A stretch of DNA of 64,000 nucleotides. Origin: Geminicoccaceae bacterium (GTDB lineage: Bacteria; Pseudomonadota; Alphaproteobacteria; Geminicoccales; Geminicoccaceae). The stretch covers positions 1 to 64,000 of the forward strand of contig JANQPX010000018.1 in NCBI GenBank assembly GCA_028285265.1, read 5' to 3'. The notes under the pieces were generated by a model that saw nothing but the letters and a program-made list of their open reading frames with translations, was not told where the DNA came from and did not search any database. Shown here in pieces: positions 37,144 to 46,314 of this stretch (positions are counted from its first letter, which is position 1; each line of letters opens with the position of its first letter). The position numbers and the translations under genes are program-made.

Positions 37144-37950
37144 ATGAACGACAATGAGACTGAGAACGGTAATGTACCGACTGTCTTAAGAGGCTTGGTG
37201 TTGCTGGAGACAATGGTTTCTGATGGAGGGTCCAGCACACCCACCGAACTGAACAGAAAACTGGGCTTTGCCAAACCGTCGATTCACCGATTGTGTCGAA
37301 CGCTGGAACAAGAGGAATTTTTGGTCAGAGACATCGACGGCCGCCGCTTGTCGCCTGGCCCTCGCGCGCAACGTTTGGCAACTGCCCTCCTCTCTTCTAC
37401 TGATCTCCGGGCCGCAAGACAGGCAATCTTGACAAAGCTTTCGGAAGAGATCGGTGAGACCTGCAATCTGTCGCTGCCCAATATCGATGGCATGCTGTAC
37501 TGGGACCGGGTCGAAACACGCTGGCCGCTGAGAATTCACTTACCGATCGGCTCGCATGTCCCCCTTTACTGCACCGCAAGTGGCAAGATGTATCTGAGCA
37601 GTCTCCCCAAGATGTATCTCGACAGCTATCTCAACAGCACAATACTCGAACGACGCGCGCGCAACACGATTACCGATGCAGCCGTCCTTGAAAGCCATCT
37701 GGCACAGATCCGACAAAATGGCTTCTCACTGGATAATGAAGAGTTCATCGATGGCATGGTGGCATTGGCCGTGCCGATTAGAGATGCGACCGGCCGATTC
37801 TGCGCGACACTCTCCTTTCATGCCCCCAATCAACGTGTCGACTTGAAGACGGCTGAGACCTATGTCGATCGACTTCGACGATCCGCTGACGGTATCTCCC
37901 AGCTCATGATAGGTCAGATATCGGGACCGCAAGACGACCCAGAACTCTAG
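37144..37950 (+). CDS. IclR-family transcriptional regulator
   Basis: 268 residues from MNDNETENGN. The N-terminal winged helix has STPTELNRKLGFAKPSIHRL, with the recognition helix KPSIHRLCRTLEQE. The C-terminal effector domain has HVPLYCTASGKMYLSSL and GMVALAVPIRDATGRFCATL, the usual pocket loops. IclR proteins often control uptake and breakdown of carboxylic or aromatic acids. It sits 245 bases downstream of the orphan TRAP binding protein and may regulate it. The tracked start 12 codons earlier is less likely. Confidence 0.92.
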   Translation: MNDNETENGNVPTVLRGLVLLETMVSDGGSSTPTELNRKLGFAKPSIHRLCRTLEQEEFLVRDIDGRRLSPGPRAQRLATALLSSTDLRAARQAILTKLSEEIGETCNLSLPNIDGMLYWDRVETRWPLRIHLPIGSHVPLYCTASGKMYLSSLPKMYLDSYLNSTILERRARNTITDAAVLESHLAQIRQNGFSLDNEEFIDGMVALAVPIRDATGRFCATLSFHAPNQRVDLKTAETYVDRLRRSADGISQLMIGQISGPQDDPEL

Positions 37951-38055
37951 AAGCGAGCATCGAGCAAAGGGTCTCATCGATAGCAGCCCACTCGCTCTGT
38001 CATCGAGGAAAGGCGCTACAGCGTATCGTTCGTGAATGCTCTGAGCGCAGGTCAC

Positions 38056-38295
38056 CTAACGGCTGACTGTCGGCGTTCCGTTGGTCTGATCATATCCTGC
38101 CGTCGAATGCGATCCCTGATCCGCCGATCGTCGAACCTGTTCAACACCGACTTCGCCGGAACTGGTTTGCAGGCGAGACTTAAGCGCCCTCAGTTCGTTC
38201 GAACTGCGCGCTCTTCCGGCAGCCCAGCCTGCAACAAAACCAAAAAGCGCCGCCACAACTAGAAAGAGGAGAATCTCAAATACCAAATAAGACAC
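38056..38295 (-). CDS. Small membrane protein
   Basis: 79 residues from a GTG preceded by AGGA; the longer frame to 38340 adds basic sequence without similarity. It begins VSYLVFEILLFLVVAALFGF, one transmembrane helix, followed by a GWAAGRA basic stretch and a hydrophilic tail. It resembles small membrane proteins common in alphaproteobacteria. No function is known. Confidence 0.55.
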   Translation of the reverse strand: MSYLVFEILLFLVVAALFGFVAGWAAGRARSSNELRALKSRLQTSSGEVGVEQVRRSADQGSHSTAGYDQTNGTPTVSR

Positions 38296-38464
38296 GTTTT
38301 TCTTCCTGCAAATTGCGAAGCCGATCTTCGTTAATCGCACAAAGAACCTGGACTGGGAAGGACTTTGCCGTTGCTAACTAGGGCTAATGTCTCAAGTCAC
38401 ACGAGTTTTTGCCTTGAACAATTGAGATGCACAAAAGTCTACCATCGAAACTGAAGGATTATCA

Positions 38465-39307
38465 TCATGGGCTGAATGCGAGGCGGACAACTTCACTTAA
38501 GGCCTCGACCGTATCTCCCGCAGCTCCCTGCGCCCTTCGCATCACCAGGACGGAAGGCGTGCGAATGTCGAGACCGGGCACCGGCGCCAACATGTCATCG
38601 GCTTCGCACTCGCTTAGTAGACCAGCGGCAATTCCGGAACGTACGGCAGAGCGGATGCCAACGACACTTTCTCCGGTGAAGAGAACTCGATGACGTCGAC
38701 CCGAGGCATTGAGGCCAGCAAGGGCAACATCACGCCACCAGCAGTCTCGATCAAATAGTGCGACGGGCAACACGTGATCACTGCTAACATCCATATCGCG
38801 CCTGGCAAGCCAAACGAGCACATCCTTGCGCAAGACCTCGTCTTGATTGGCTTGTTCAGGCACCTCGAAGATTGCGATGTCGAGCTCACCGCTCTTCAAC
38901 GCGGTGTCGAAACCCATTCCAATAGACGACTGCACGTGAAGCTCAACTTTCGGATGTCGCAATCCGAACTCGGCGATGATACGGGGTAGCGTCAGACGGC
39001 TATGATCATCGGGTATTCCAATTCGGAGACAGCCAGACAGGCTTTCACCGCGCATTTCCGCGAGCGTTGAGTCGAGTGATCGTGTCACGTCTTGAGCGAC
39101 TGGCAGCAACCGATCCCCTGCGGTTGTCGTTACGACACCGCGGCCGTGCCGCCGAAAAAGCGCACATCCGACGATTTGTTCGAGCTGTTTGATCTGCAAG
39201 CTCGTCGCGGATTGTGAGCGGTGGATGCGCTCGGCGCCCGCCGTAACGCTTCCGGTCTCGGCCACGGCAAGAAAGGTTCTTAGCAGATCGCTGTCGAGTT
39301 GGGTCAT
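38465..39307 (-). CDS. LysR-family transcriptional regulator
   Basis: 280 residues with an N-terminal domain starting LDSDLLRTFLAVAETGSVTA and helix-turn-helix SQSATSLQIKQLEQ. The effector domain includes RSAVRSGIAAGLLSECEA. The subgroup features (LLRTFLAVAETGS, SATSLQIKQLE) resemble LrhA/NodD-like LysRs. It is divergent from the permease gene across 104 bases and probably regulates it. Confidence 0.9.
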   Translation of the reverse strand: MTQLDSDLLRTFLAVAETGSVTAGAERIHRSQSATSLQIKQLEQIVGCALFRRHGRGVVTTTAGDRLLPVAQDVTRSLDSTLAEMRGESLSGCLRIGIPDDHSRLTLPRIIAEFGLRHPKVELHVQSSIGMGFDTALKSGELDIAIFEVPEQANQDEVLRKDVLVWLARRDMDVSSDHVLPVALFDRDCWWRDVALAGLNASGRRHRVLFTGESVVGIRSAVRSGIAAGLLSECEADDMLAPVPGLDIRTPSVLVMRRAQGAAGDTVEALSEVVRLAFSP

Positions 39308-39411
39308 ATTAAGTATTGGCAGATCTCATAGCTGAATTACAAAATACGCGTTTCTCAAATGAATCGCTAGGGCTCATTCTTCATGTTGAATTGTGAGAAG
39401 AGAGCCCACCC

Positions 39412-40443
39412 ATGATCGTTCCAGAACGCTACCGCGCTACATCGCCTGAAGTGCGATACGCCCTCACGATGCTGGCTGTAACGATGGTCGGTTTCGTCAC
39501 CTGGCAGTTCGAGCCGGCGATCAACATGCTGGCTTTTGTTGTCAGTGGCATGATTGGCGTCACACCGTTGGTGGCTCCGGGCATTATCCTCGCCGCTTGG
39601 ATCGCAGCCAGTGGTGCTGGCGATCGGGTTGCAGCATTGTTCTACGGTCATCCCCTTCAAGCGATTACAGCCACGACGCTCGTCGGGGCGTTTCTGCCGG
39701 TTTGCGGCGTTACCGTCCTCCCTCTGATGACCGGACTTCTGGCTGCAGGCGTTCCTCTTGCTCCGGTCATGGCATTCTGGCTTGCTTCACCGATCACCGG
39801 ACCGGCCATGCTGTCAGCTACGGTGGCGACACTTGGTTGGGAATTCGCCGTCGGCAAGACCCTCGCAGCCATCGGCCTCGGCCTCTTCGGAGGCTTCGCG
39901 ACGTTGATGGTTGCACAATACGATTGGGCGCGTAGGCCGCTTCGAGAGAATCGGCTCGTCAATTCAATGGGGAACAACATCGGAACGTGCCATGGAACGT
40001 CGGAATTCTTTGATCCATGGATTTGGCGTGACGCGCAGCGAAGAAGCCGGTTCTTACAGGAAGCGTGGTCGATAACCCGTCTGATTTTATTGGTTCTGAC
40101 GCCTGCTTTTGCTGCAGAGCACCTCCTCAATTCATGGCTAAGACCAGATGCTCTCTCAGCCTATGTTGGGACAGGTACCCCCTTCGCTATTCCGTTAGCC
40201 GTCCTGGTTGGTGGCCCCGCATACATTGATGGTTACGCCGCTTTGCCGCTCACCAGATCCCTGATTGACCACGGTATGTCCGCAGGCGCAGCCATGGCGT
40301 TCTTGGTTGCTGGCGGTGTTGCCAGCGTTTGGGGGGCCATGGCCATCTTCCCTGTATTGAAACTCATGCCGTTTCTGCTCTACCTCGCTTTGGCTGCTTC
40401 TGGATCAATGTTGGCAGGCTGGGTTTTCGGCGGATTCTACTGA
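39412..40443 (+). CDS. Permease of the YraQ/DUF318 type
   Basis: 343 residues with about eight predicted membrane segments arranged as two halves around a hydrophilic loop (about residues 170-210). The motifs FLPVCGVTVLPLMTGLLAAG and MAFWLASPITGPAMLSATV fit the UPF0718/YraQ permease family, which includes transporters such as the organoarsenical exporter ArsP. No arsenic genes are nearby, so the substrate is open. It faces a LysR gene and converges with the cyclase gene. Confidence 0.8.
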   Translation: MIVPERYRATSPEVRYALTMLAVTMVGFVTWQFEPAINMLAFVVSGMIGVTPLVAPGIILAAWIAASGAGDRVAALFYGHPLQAITATTLVGAFLPVCGVTVLPLMTGLLAAGVPLAPVMAFWLASPITGPAMLSATVATLGWEFAVGKTLAAIGLGLFGGFATLMVAQYDWARRPLRENRLVNSMGNNIGTCHGTSEFFDPWIWRDAQRRSRFLQEAWSITRLILLVLTPAFAAEHLLNSWLRPDALSAYVGTGTPFAIPLAVLVGGPAYIDGYAALPLTRSLIDHGMSAGAAMAFLVAGGVASVWGAMAIFPVLKLMPFLLYLALAASGSMLAGWVFGGFY

Positions 40444-40533
40444 TATGTCAGGGACGTGACGGATGGTCTGACCTTTCCTCACACCGAAATGTCTCAGCGT
40501 CTTGCCGTATGATGGATTTGGATCCTGTAGATT

Positions 40534-42297
40534 TTAGCGAACGATCTGATGTGTGTCGTTTGAGCGGAACAGCCTTGCGAAGCGAAAAGTTCCTCGTCTG
40601 GGCTTGGTCTCTCTTTCCCCCAAGATTGGCAACGCTTTAGCGTCCTCAATGATATAGACCCCGAGCGGCCGCTGCCGGCCGCGGATCGTGATATCTTGTT
40701 TTTTAAAACCATCAAGACTGACCTTGGCAAGTCGAGCCAACCGTTCGGACACAAGAAGTTGAGCGCCAAATTCCTTGGTTGCGACTTCGAGGCGGGAAGC
40801 CACATTGACGGCATCGCCGATCGCCGTCACCGAGGTCGCCTGCCGATGGCCCATCTCTCCAACAATCACCGGTCCGACATGAAGACCAATACCGACTTTG
40901 AGTGGCTCGGTCAGCTCAGCCTGAATTTCCTTGTTGAGGTTATCAAGTTCAAACGACATCGCCTGAGCCGCAACTAGCGCTTGCCGACAGGCATCGGCCG
41001 GCTCGGTATCGATCCCAAACAGAGCCATGATTCCGTCGCCGATGAATTTGTCGACTCGCCCACCGGCCCCTTCAATCGCGGATCCCATGGCTTTGAAATA
41101 CTGATTGAGGATGAAGACGACATCGAACGGCAACCGTCCTTCGGCCATGCGCGTAAAGGCGCGAATGTCAGCAAACAACACAGCGATTTGTCGTTCAGCC
41201 CCAGCCCCGGGATTGACCTGGGTCTGGCTTGCCGAGGGACCTGCCATCGCTGGCAACAGCGGGGTGATCTCGAGATCAGCGACGGGTCGTATTTGACAGG
41301 CGAGCCGGACATAGTCTGCCGTTCCGATTCTCTTCAGGACCTTTGCCTCATCGTCGGCTGGCGGTGGCAAATGCTCCGCTCCTGCACCGACGCGAATGCG
41401 ACATGTGGAACAGCGGCCACGTCCGCCACAAACCGAAGCATGAGGAATGCCAGCTGCTCGGCTACCTTCCAGCACCGTCATGCCAGGCTCGATCGACGTG
41501 GTCGTGCCGTCGAGATAGCGGATCTGCACCTTGCCGGCCAACCGTTCCCGTCGACGGCGGATGAGGCGGGCACCGAGAGCAACCACGATAAGGCCAGAAA
41601 ACAGCCAAAGAAAACCGCGTTCGTTGCGATAGACCCAATCCCACTCATCCTTTGATGGCCAGTTCCCCGCGGCTGTCGCCCGTTCAAGCCAGGTGGGATC
41701 ACCCGCCATGATCGCCTGCACTTCCCTTCCCCCGACCGTGAAGCCGGCTAAGGCAAAGCCTGGCAACAAGGCCGCTAACACCAGAGCCAAGGGCCAAACG
41801 TTGTGATACCAGGGCTGTATCCGCAGCCAAAAATGCAACCCGATACAGCCATGGATCCAAACCAAAAGTAGCATAACGGTCTGACGACCAGCGCCTTCGG
41901 CCCACACCCAAGCGAACTGAAGCGGGTAGATATCTTTGACATCATAAACCTCATTCAGTCCCCGGGTCGCGACGACATGCACAGCAAGCCAAAAGGGAAT
42001 TGCTAAGCCAAGCCCAATCTGAAAGACCTCCCAAAGTGGCATCCGCAAGCTTCGGCGGCGGTAAAGCTTGAAGAGCGCGAGTACCATATGAGCGATAAGC
42101 GCTGCGTAGAGCAGGATCGTACCTGGTGGACTTCGCCACACGGCGCGAAAAACGTCAGAACCGGCGTCGACCGCATCCAGGGAGTGCAGCGCGAGGGCAT
42201 GAGTCAGAAAGTGGGACATAGCAAACACCATCAACACTAGACCTGAGGCTAGGCGAAGGCGGGTCGCTATGTCTGAACGTGGTTTCATCGACTCCAT
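40534..42297 (-). CDS. cyaC: Redox-linked membrane adenylate cyclase (6TM-ferredoxin-class III cyclase)
   Basis: 587 residues. The N-terminal six-helix membrane domain (about 12-255) has several His residues in helices, as in diheme-B quinone-reactive anchors. A plant-type 2Fe-2S ferredoxin domain follows, with Cys290, Cys296 and Cys299 in CGGRGRCSTC and Cys334 in LACQ. The class III cyclase catalytic domain (about 370-545) has metal-binding Asp residues in LFADIRAFT and FIGDGIMALFG, the adenine-selecting Lys in VDKFIGD, and AIGDAVNVASRLE. The architecture matches S. meliloti CyaC, whose activity responds to quinone redox state. It lies next to the stress operon. Confidence 0.93.
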   Translation of the reverse strand: MESMKPRSDIATRLRLASGLVLMVFAMSHFLTHALALHSLDAVDAGSDVFRAVWRSPPGTILLYAALIAHMVLALFKLYRRRSLRMPLWEVFQIGLGLAIPFWLAVHVVATRGLNEVYDVKDIYPLQFAWVWAEGAGRQTVMLLLVWIHGCIGLHFWLRIQPWYHNVWPLALVLAALLPGFALAGFTVGGREVQAIMAGDPTWLERATAAGNWPSKDEWDWVYRNERGFLWLFSGLIVVALGARLIRRRRERLAGKVQIRYLDGTTTSIEPGMTVLEGSRAAGIPHASVCGGRGRCSTCRIRVGAGAEHLPPPADDEAKVLKRIGTADYVRLACQIRPVADLEITPLLPAMAGPSASQTQVNPGAGAERQIAVLFADIRAFTRMAEGRLPFDVVFILNQYFKAMGSAIEGAGGRVDKFIGDGIMALFGIDTEPADACRQALVAAQAMSFELDNLNKEIQAELTEPLKVGIGLHVGPVIVGEMGHRQATSVTAIGDAVNVASRLEVATKEFGAQLLVSERLARLAKVSLDGFKKQDITIRGRQRPLGVYIIEDAKALPILGERETKPRRGTFRFARLFRSNDTHQIVR

Positions 42298-42439
42298 TCA
42301 GCGCCGAACAGACGTCAGTGACAAGTGACAGCTTGCCGCGATATCGATCTGGGTTTCTGGCGTCATCCCTCCCAGGCCAATTCACCAATGTCGTGAGCTA
42401 GAAAGAGCGCCTCTCCTATCGCCGACTTGGATCACTCAC

Positions 42440-45190
42440 CTACGGCCCAAGTCGCCCGACGAGACGTTTCTCTGCTTCCACGATCAGCAATAGTACGATC
42501 CCAAAGGCGACGATCTGCAAACCCTGTGTTGGTTGGAGTGGTCGCGTATCGAAGAGCACGGCCATGAACGGTGTATAGGTGAACAGCAATTGCAGGACAG
42601 TGACCGCGCCGACCGATGCTAGCACCGCTGGTGTACCAAGAGCGCCCGCCAAATGGATCGACGACGTGCCAAGATAGCGCACACTAAAAAGATAGAAGAT
42701 CTCCATCACGACCAGCGTGTTCACGACGACTGTCCGCGCTTCCGCGGTGCTAGCGCCTTGCATTGTCGCCAAGGCGAATTGCGTAAAGATGGCGATCATG
42801 AAGAGAGTCGATACGAAGACCGTCCGCCACATCAGGAACCGAGAAAGGATAGGCTCGGACGTTGCTCGCGGCGGCCGACGCATAACGTCGCGCTCACTCG
42901 GCTCGAAGGCTAGGGCCAAGCCGAGGGTCACAGCTGTGACCATGTTAACCCAAAGGATCTGCACAGGCGTAATCGGCAACGTTGCGCCAAGAAGAATCGC
43001 ACCAATCAGTACAAGCGCCTCACCGCCGCTGGTCGGCAGGATAAAGAGGATGGCTTTCTTGATATTGTCATATACGGTTCGGCCAGCACGAACGGCATCG
43101 ACGATCGTTGCAAAGTTATCGTCAACCAAAACGATCTCGGACGCTTCCTTCGCCGCCTCGCTGCCCTTTTGTCCCATGGATATGCCGACATCGGCGCGCT
43201 TCAGTGCTGGCGCATCGTTGACGCCGTCTCCGGTCATCGCAACGACTAAACCCTGGGATTGGAGCGCTTGGACCAGCCGCAACTTATGTGCCGGACTGGT
43301 GCGCGCAAAGACGGCAGTACTCTTGACGCAGGCACGAAGTTCATCGTCGTTGAGCTGATCGAGCTCAACGCCGATAAGCACACTCGAAGGGTCCTCTAGG
43401 CCAAGTTCACGGGCGATGGCAGCGGCGGTGACGGCGTGGTCGCCGGTAATCATCTTGACTTGGATACCCGCTTCCCGGCAGGCCTCTATGGAAGCAACCG
43501 CTTCCTCCCGCGGCGGATCGATCAAACCGACGAGGCCCAGAAGCGTCATACCGTGCTCAACATCACCGAAGCTGATCTCTGTGGTTGATCTATCGACAGC
43601 CTTCGTAGCAATGGCGAGGACGCGTTGGCCGAGCGACGCAAGGGCATCGATATCCGCCAGCCACTTCTTTGAGGTAAGCTCTTGATCACCATCAGTCCGG
43701 CACTCATGACGACACATCGCGACGATCCGCTCGGGTGCTCCTTTTATAAGAATTCGATGGTCGCCTGTCGGATCTCGATGAAGGCTGGCCATAAACTGGT
43801 GGCTGGAGTCGAAAGGAATGGTGTCAAGCCGTGGCCAGGCACGCCGCTCCGCCTCCGGGTCGAGTCCTGCTTTGGCAGCAACGACCAAAAGGGCGCCTTC
43901 CATCGGGTCGCCATCGATCCGCGATTGGCCATGACTTTGGCGAAGACCTGCGTCACTACAAAGAAGACCGGCACGCGTGAGCTCGGTGAGCAGAGGATCC
44001 CTGGCCGCATCAATGTCCCTACCATCCAGAGAGAACGTCCCCTCGATAGCGTACCCAACACCGCTGATCTGATAGAGCCGATCTGCGGTTGCGATCGAGG
44101 CAACCGTCATTTCGTTGCGCGTCAGCGTGCCGGTTTTGTCGGTACAGATCACCGACACCGAGCCTAAGGTTTCGATCGCCGGAAGACGCCTAACGAGCGT
44201 GTGTCGTTGCGCCATATTCTGGGCGCCGATCGCCAGCGTGATCGTGAAAATTGCCGGCAGACCTTCCGGGATCGCAGCAACCGACAGACCGACGACGGCC
44301 ATGAAGATCTCGGCGAAGCCGTAACCACGGACCAGCAGACCAAAGGCCAAGACCAAAGTCGCCAATCCGATGATAGCCACGGCCATCCACGTTGCAAAGT
44401 CGCGCATCTGGCGCAACAGCGGTGTTTCGAGTGGGCTAACGTCGGTCAGCATGCCGCTGATCCGCCCTATTTCGGTGCAAGATCCTGTAGCGACGACAAC
44501 GCCTTGTCCCCGGCCATAGGTTACCAACGTGCCACTGAACGCCATTGACTTGCGGTCGCCAAGGGATGCCTGCTCGCTAACCGGAGTGACAGTTTTGTCC
44601 ACCGTCATGGACTCACCGGTCAACACAGCTTCATCGATCTTAAGGCCATTGGCATCGATCAGCCGGAGGTCTGCCGGCACCCGATCGCCAGCCTCCAGAA
44701 GCACGATATCACCGGGCACAACATCGTCACCGGCAATGGCCTTTCTGCGACCATTCCGGATGACGCTCGCCTTCGGGGCAAGCATGTCGCGGATCGCATC
44801 TAACGCCCGTTCAGCCTTCCCTTCTTGAAGGAAGCCAACAACGGCATTGATCAGAACGACGGCAAGGATGACGCCCGCATCGATCCAATGACCGAGCACG
44901 ATGGTGACGGCTGCTGCCGCGAGCAGCAAGTAGATCAGCGCATCATTGAACTGCGCCAGAAACCGCGATATCGGACCTCGCCGCCTTGGCGCCGGCAAGC
45001 GGTTGGGACCGAAGGTCGACAAGCGCCGACGTGCAGTCGTTTCCGTCAAACCGTTGGAACTACTATCCTGTGCGGCCATCACCTCGTCGACAGTGGCAGC
45101 ATACCAAGGTCGGCTCTCGTTTGAGGTTGCCGTCATCGGTCTGCTGTCTCCCGAGGCATCAAGGATCACATTCCACGCCATGATCGACAC
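42440..45190 (-). CDS. P2-type cation-transporting ATPase
   Basis: 916 residues from a GTG that directly follows the TGA of the upstream permease gene and has GGGAG five bases before it. The protein has a cation-ATPase N-terminal domain, the actuator TGES motif (LTGESMTV), the membrane motif PEGLPAIFT, phosphorylation site Asp351 in DKTGTLT, the nucleotide-binding region with KGAPERIV and the hinge TGDGVND. There are about ten membrane segments. It belongs to the P2 (Ca2+/Na+-like) ATPases; the cation cannot be assigned confidently. It is the last gene of the HlyD-RbbA-permease operon, an unusual partner. Confidence 0.92.
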   Translation of the reverse strand: MSIMAWNVILDASGDSRPMTATSNESRPWYAATVDEVMAAQDSSSNGLTETTARRRLSTFGPNRLPAPRRRGPISRFLAQFNDALIYLLLAAAAVTIVLGHWIDAGVILAVVLINAVVGFLQEGKAERALDAIRDMLAPKASVIRNGRRKAIAGDDVVPGDIVLLEAGDRVPADLRLIDANGLKIDEAVLTGESMTVDKTVTPVSEQASLGDRKSMAFSGTLVTYGRGQGVVVATGSCTEIGRISGMLTDVSPLETPLLRQMRDFATWMAVAIIGLATLVLAFGLLVRGYGFAEIFMAVVGLSVAAIPEGLPAIFTITLAIGAQNMAQRHTLVRRLPAIETLGSVSVICTDKTGTLTRNEMTVASIATADRLYQISGVGYAIEGTFSLDGRDIDAARDPLLTELTRAGLLCSDAGLRQSHGQSRIDGDPMEGALLVVAAKAGLDPEAERRAWPRLDTIPFDSSHQFMASLHRDPTGDHRILIKGAPERIVAMCRHECRTDGDQELTSKKWLADIDALASLGQRVLAIATKAVDRSTTEISFGDVEHGMTLLGLVGLIDPPREEAVASIEACREAGIQVKMITGDHAVTAAAIARELGLEDPSSVLIGVELDQLNDDELRACVKSTAVFARTSPAHKLRLVQALQSQGLVVAMTGDGVNDAPALKRADVGISMGQKGSEAAKEASEIVLVDDNFATIVDAVRAGRTVYDNIKKAILFILPTSGGEALVLIGAILLGATLPITPVQILWVNMVTAVTLGLALAFEPSERDVMRRPPRATSEPILSRFLMWRTVFVSTLFMIAIFTQFALATMQGASTAEARTVVVNTLVVMEIFYLFSVRYLGTSSIHLAGALGTPAVLASVGAVTVLQLLFTYTPFMAVLFDTRPLQPTQGLQIVAFGIVLLLIVEAEKRLVGRLGP

Positions 45191-46312
45191 TCAAGCTCCC
45201 ATCGAGACGATACTTCTCCGAAACCGGATGGCGGTGAGTGCAAAGAAGAGAGCGCCGATGGCGGCGACGGCGGCAAAGTGAGGCCAGATGACGGCCAGAT
45301 CGGCGCCGCGAAAAAGAATAGCCTGAGCGAAGCTGACGAAGTGTGTCGAGGGGACAAACTGCATGAAAGCCTGAAGAGCCTCCGGTTGAGCTTCGAGAGG
45401 GGTTTCGCCGCCGGAGAGAAGGTTCATTGGCAGCACGACGAGCATGAAAAGAAGACCGAATTGCGGCATCGAGCGAGCGATCGTACCAAGGAAGATGCCG
45501 AGGCCTGTGGCGAAGAAAAGGTAGAGCAGTGTTCCAGCGAGAAACAGCGGAATCGATCCTGCAATGGGCACAGCGAGCAGAGTGCGCACCACAAGAATGA
45601 GCGAGAAGGCCACGGCGATGAGGATAATCAGACCGCTCGCCCAGACCTTCGCCATCATGATCTCGAACGCGCTAATCGGCATGACCAGAAGATGCTCGAT
45701 TGTACCGTGTTCGCGCTCGCGAATGAGTGCGGCACCGGCGAGGATGATGGCGAGTATGGTGACATTATTGATGATCTCCGTGACACCAACGAACCAGGAT
45801 CCGGTGAGATTGGGATTGAAGGCGAAGCGCGTTTCCAGTTCCACCGGCAAGCGGTCTTCGTCATCGGCGGTAAAGGCGGCGATCTCCTCGGTCAAAATCC
45901 GGCTTATGTACCCATCGCCAATGCCGGCCTGCGACATGGCAGTGGCATCGATGTCGACCTGGAGAACAGGCTGACGGCCAGCCAACAGGTCAGCTTCAAA
46001 GCCAGATGGAATGACCACCACAAAGGAAAAGCGACCACCATCCATCGCCTGATCAATCTCGTAAAACTCGATCACTTCGGGCCGCTGGAAATAGGGCCGC
46101 AGGAATGCTTCCTGTAGGCGTACTGAAAGCTGCGATCGGTCCTCGTCGACGATGGCGATTGCCGCGTTATGCAAATCATGGGTAACGCCCGTGGCCGCGC
46201 TGTAGACGCCGAAGGAGAAGGAGTAGATGACCAGAAGCAACATCACGGCGTCGTGTCGGAAGCTATAGAGCTCCTTAACACCTAGCCGAACGATATTACC
46301 GAGCCGCCGCAC
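45191..46312 (-). CDS. yhhJ: ABC-2 type permease (YhhJ-like)
   Basis: 373 residues with one N-terminal membrane helix, a large periplasmic region (about 45-175) and five C-terminal membrane helices. Typical ABC-2 sequences are REREHGTIEHLLVMPISAFE and NLLSGGETPLEAQPE. It starts at a GTG two bases after the RbbA stop and ends directly against the ATPase start. It is the dedicated second permease of RbbA-type exporters, with HlyD as adaptor. The substrate is unknown. Confidence 0.92.
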   Translation of the reverse strand: MRRLGNIVRLGVKELYSFRHDAVMLLLVIYSFSFGVYSAATGVTHDLHNAAIAIVDEDRSQLSVRLQEAFLRPYFQRPEVIEFYEIDQAMDGGRFSFVVVIPSGFEADLLAGRQPVLQVDIDATAMSQAGIGDGYISRILTEEIAAFTADDEDRLPVELETRFAFNPNLTGSWFVGVTEIINNVTILAIILAGAALIREREHGTIEHLLVMPISAFEIMMAKVWASGLIILIAVAFSLILVVRTLLAVPIAGSIPLFLAGTLLYLFFATGLGIFLGTIARSMPQFGLLFMLVVLPMNLLSGGETPLEAQPEALQAFMQFVPSTHFVSFAQAILFRGADLAVIWPHFAAVAAIGALFFALTAIRFRRSIVSMGA

Positions 46313-46314
46313 CC

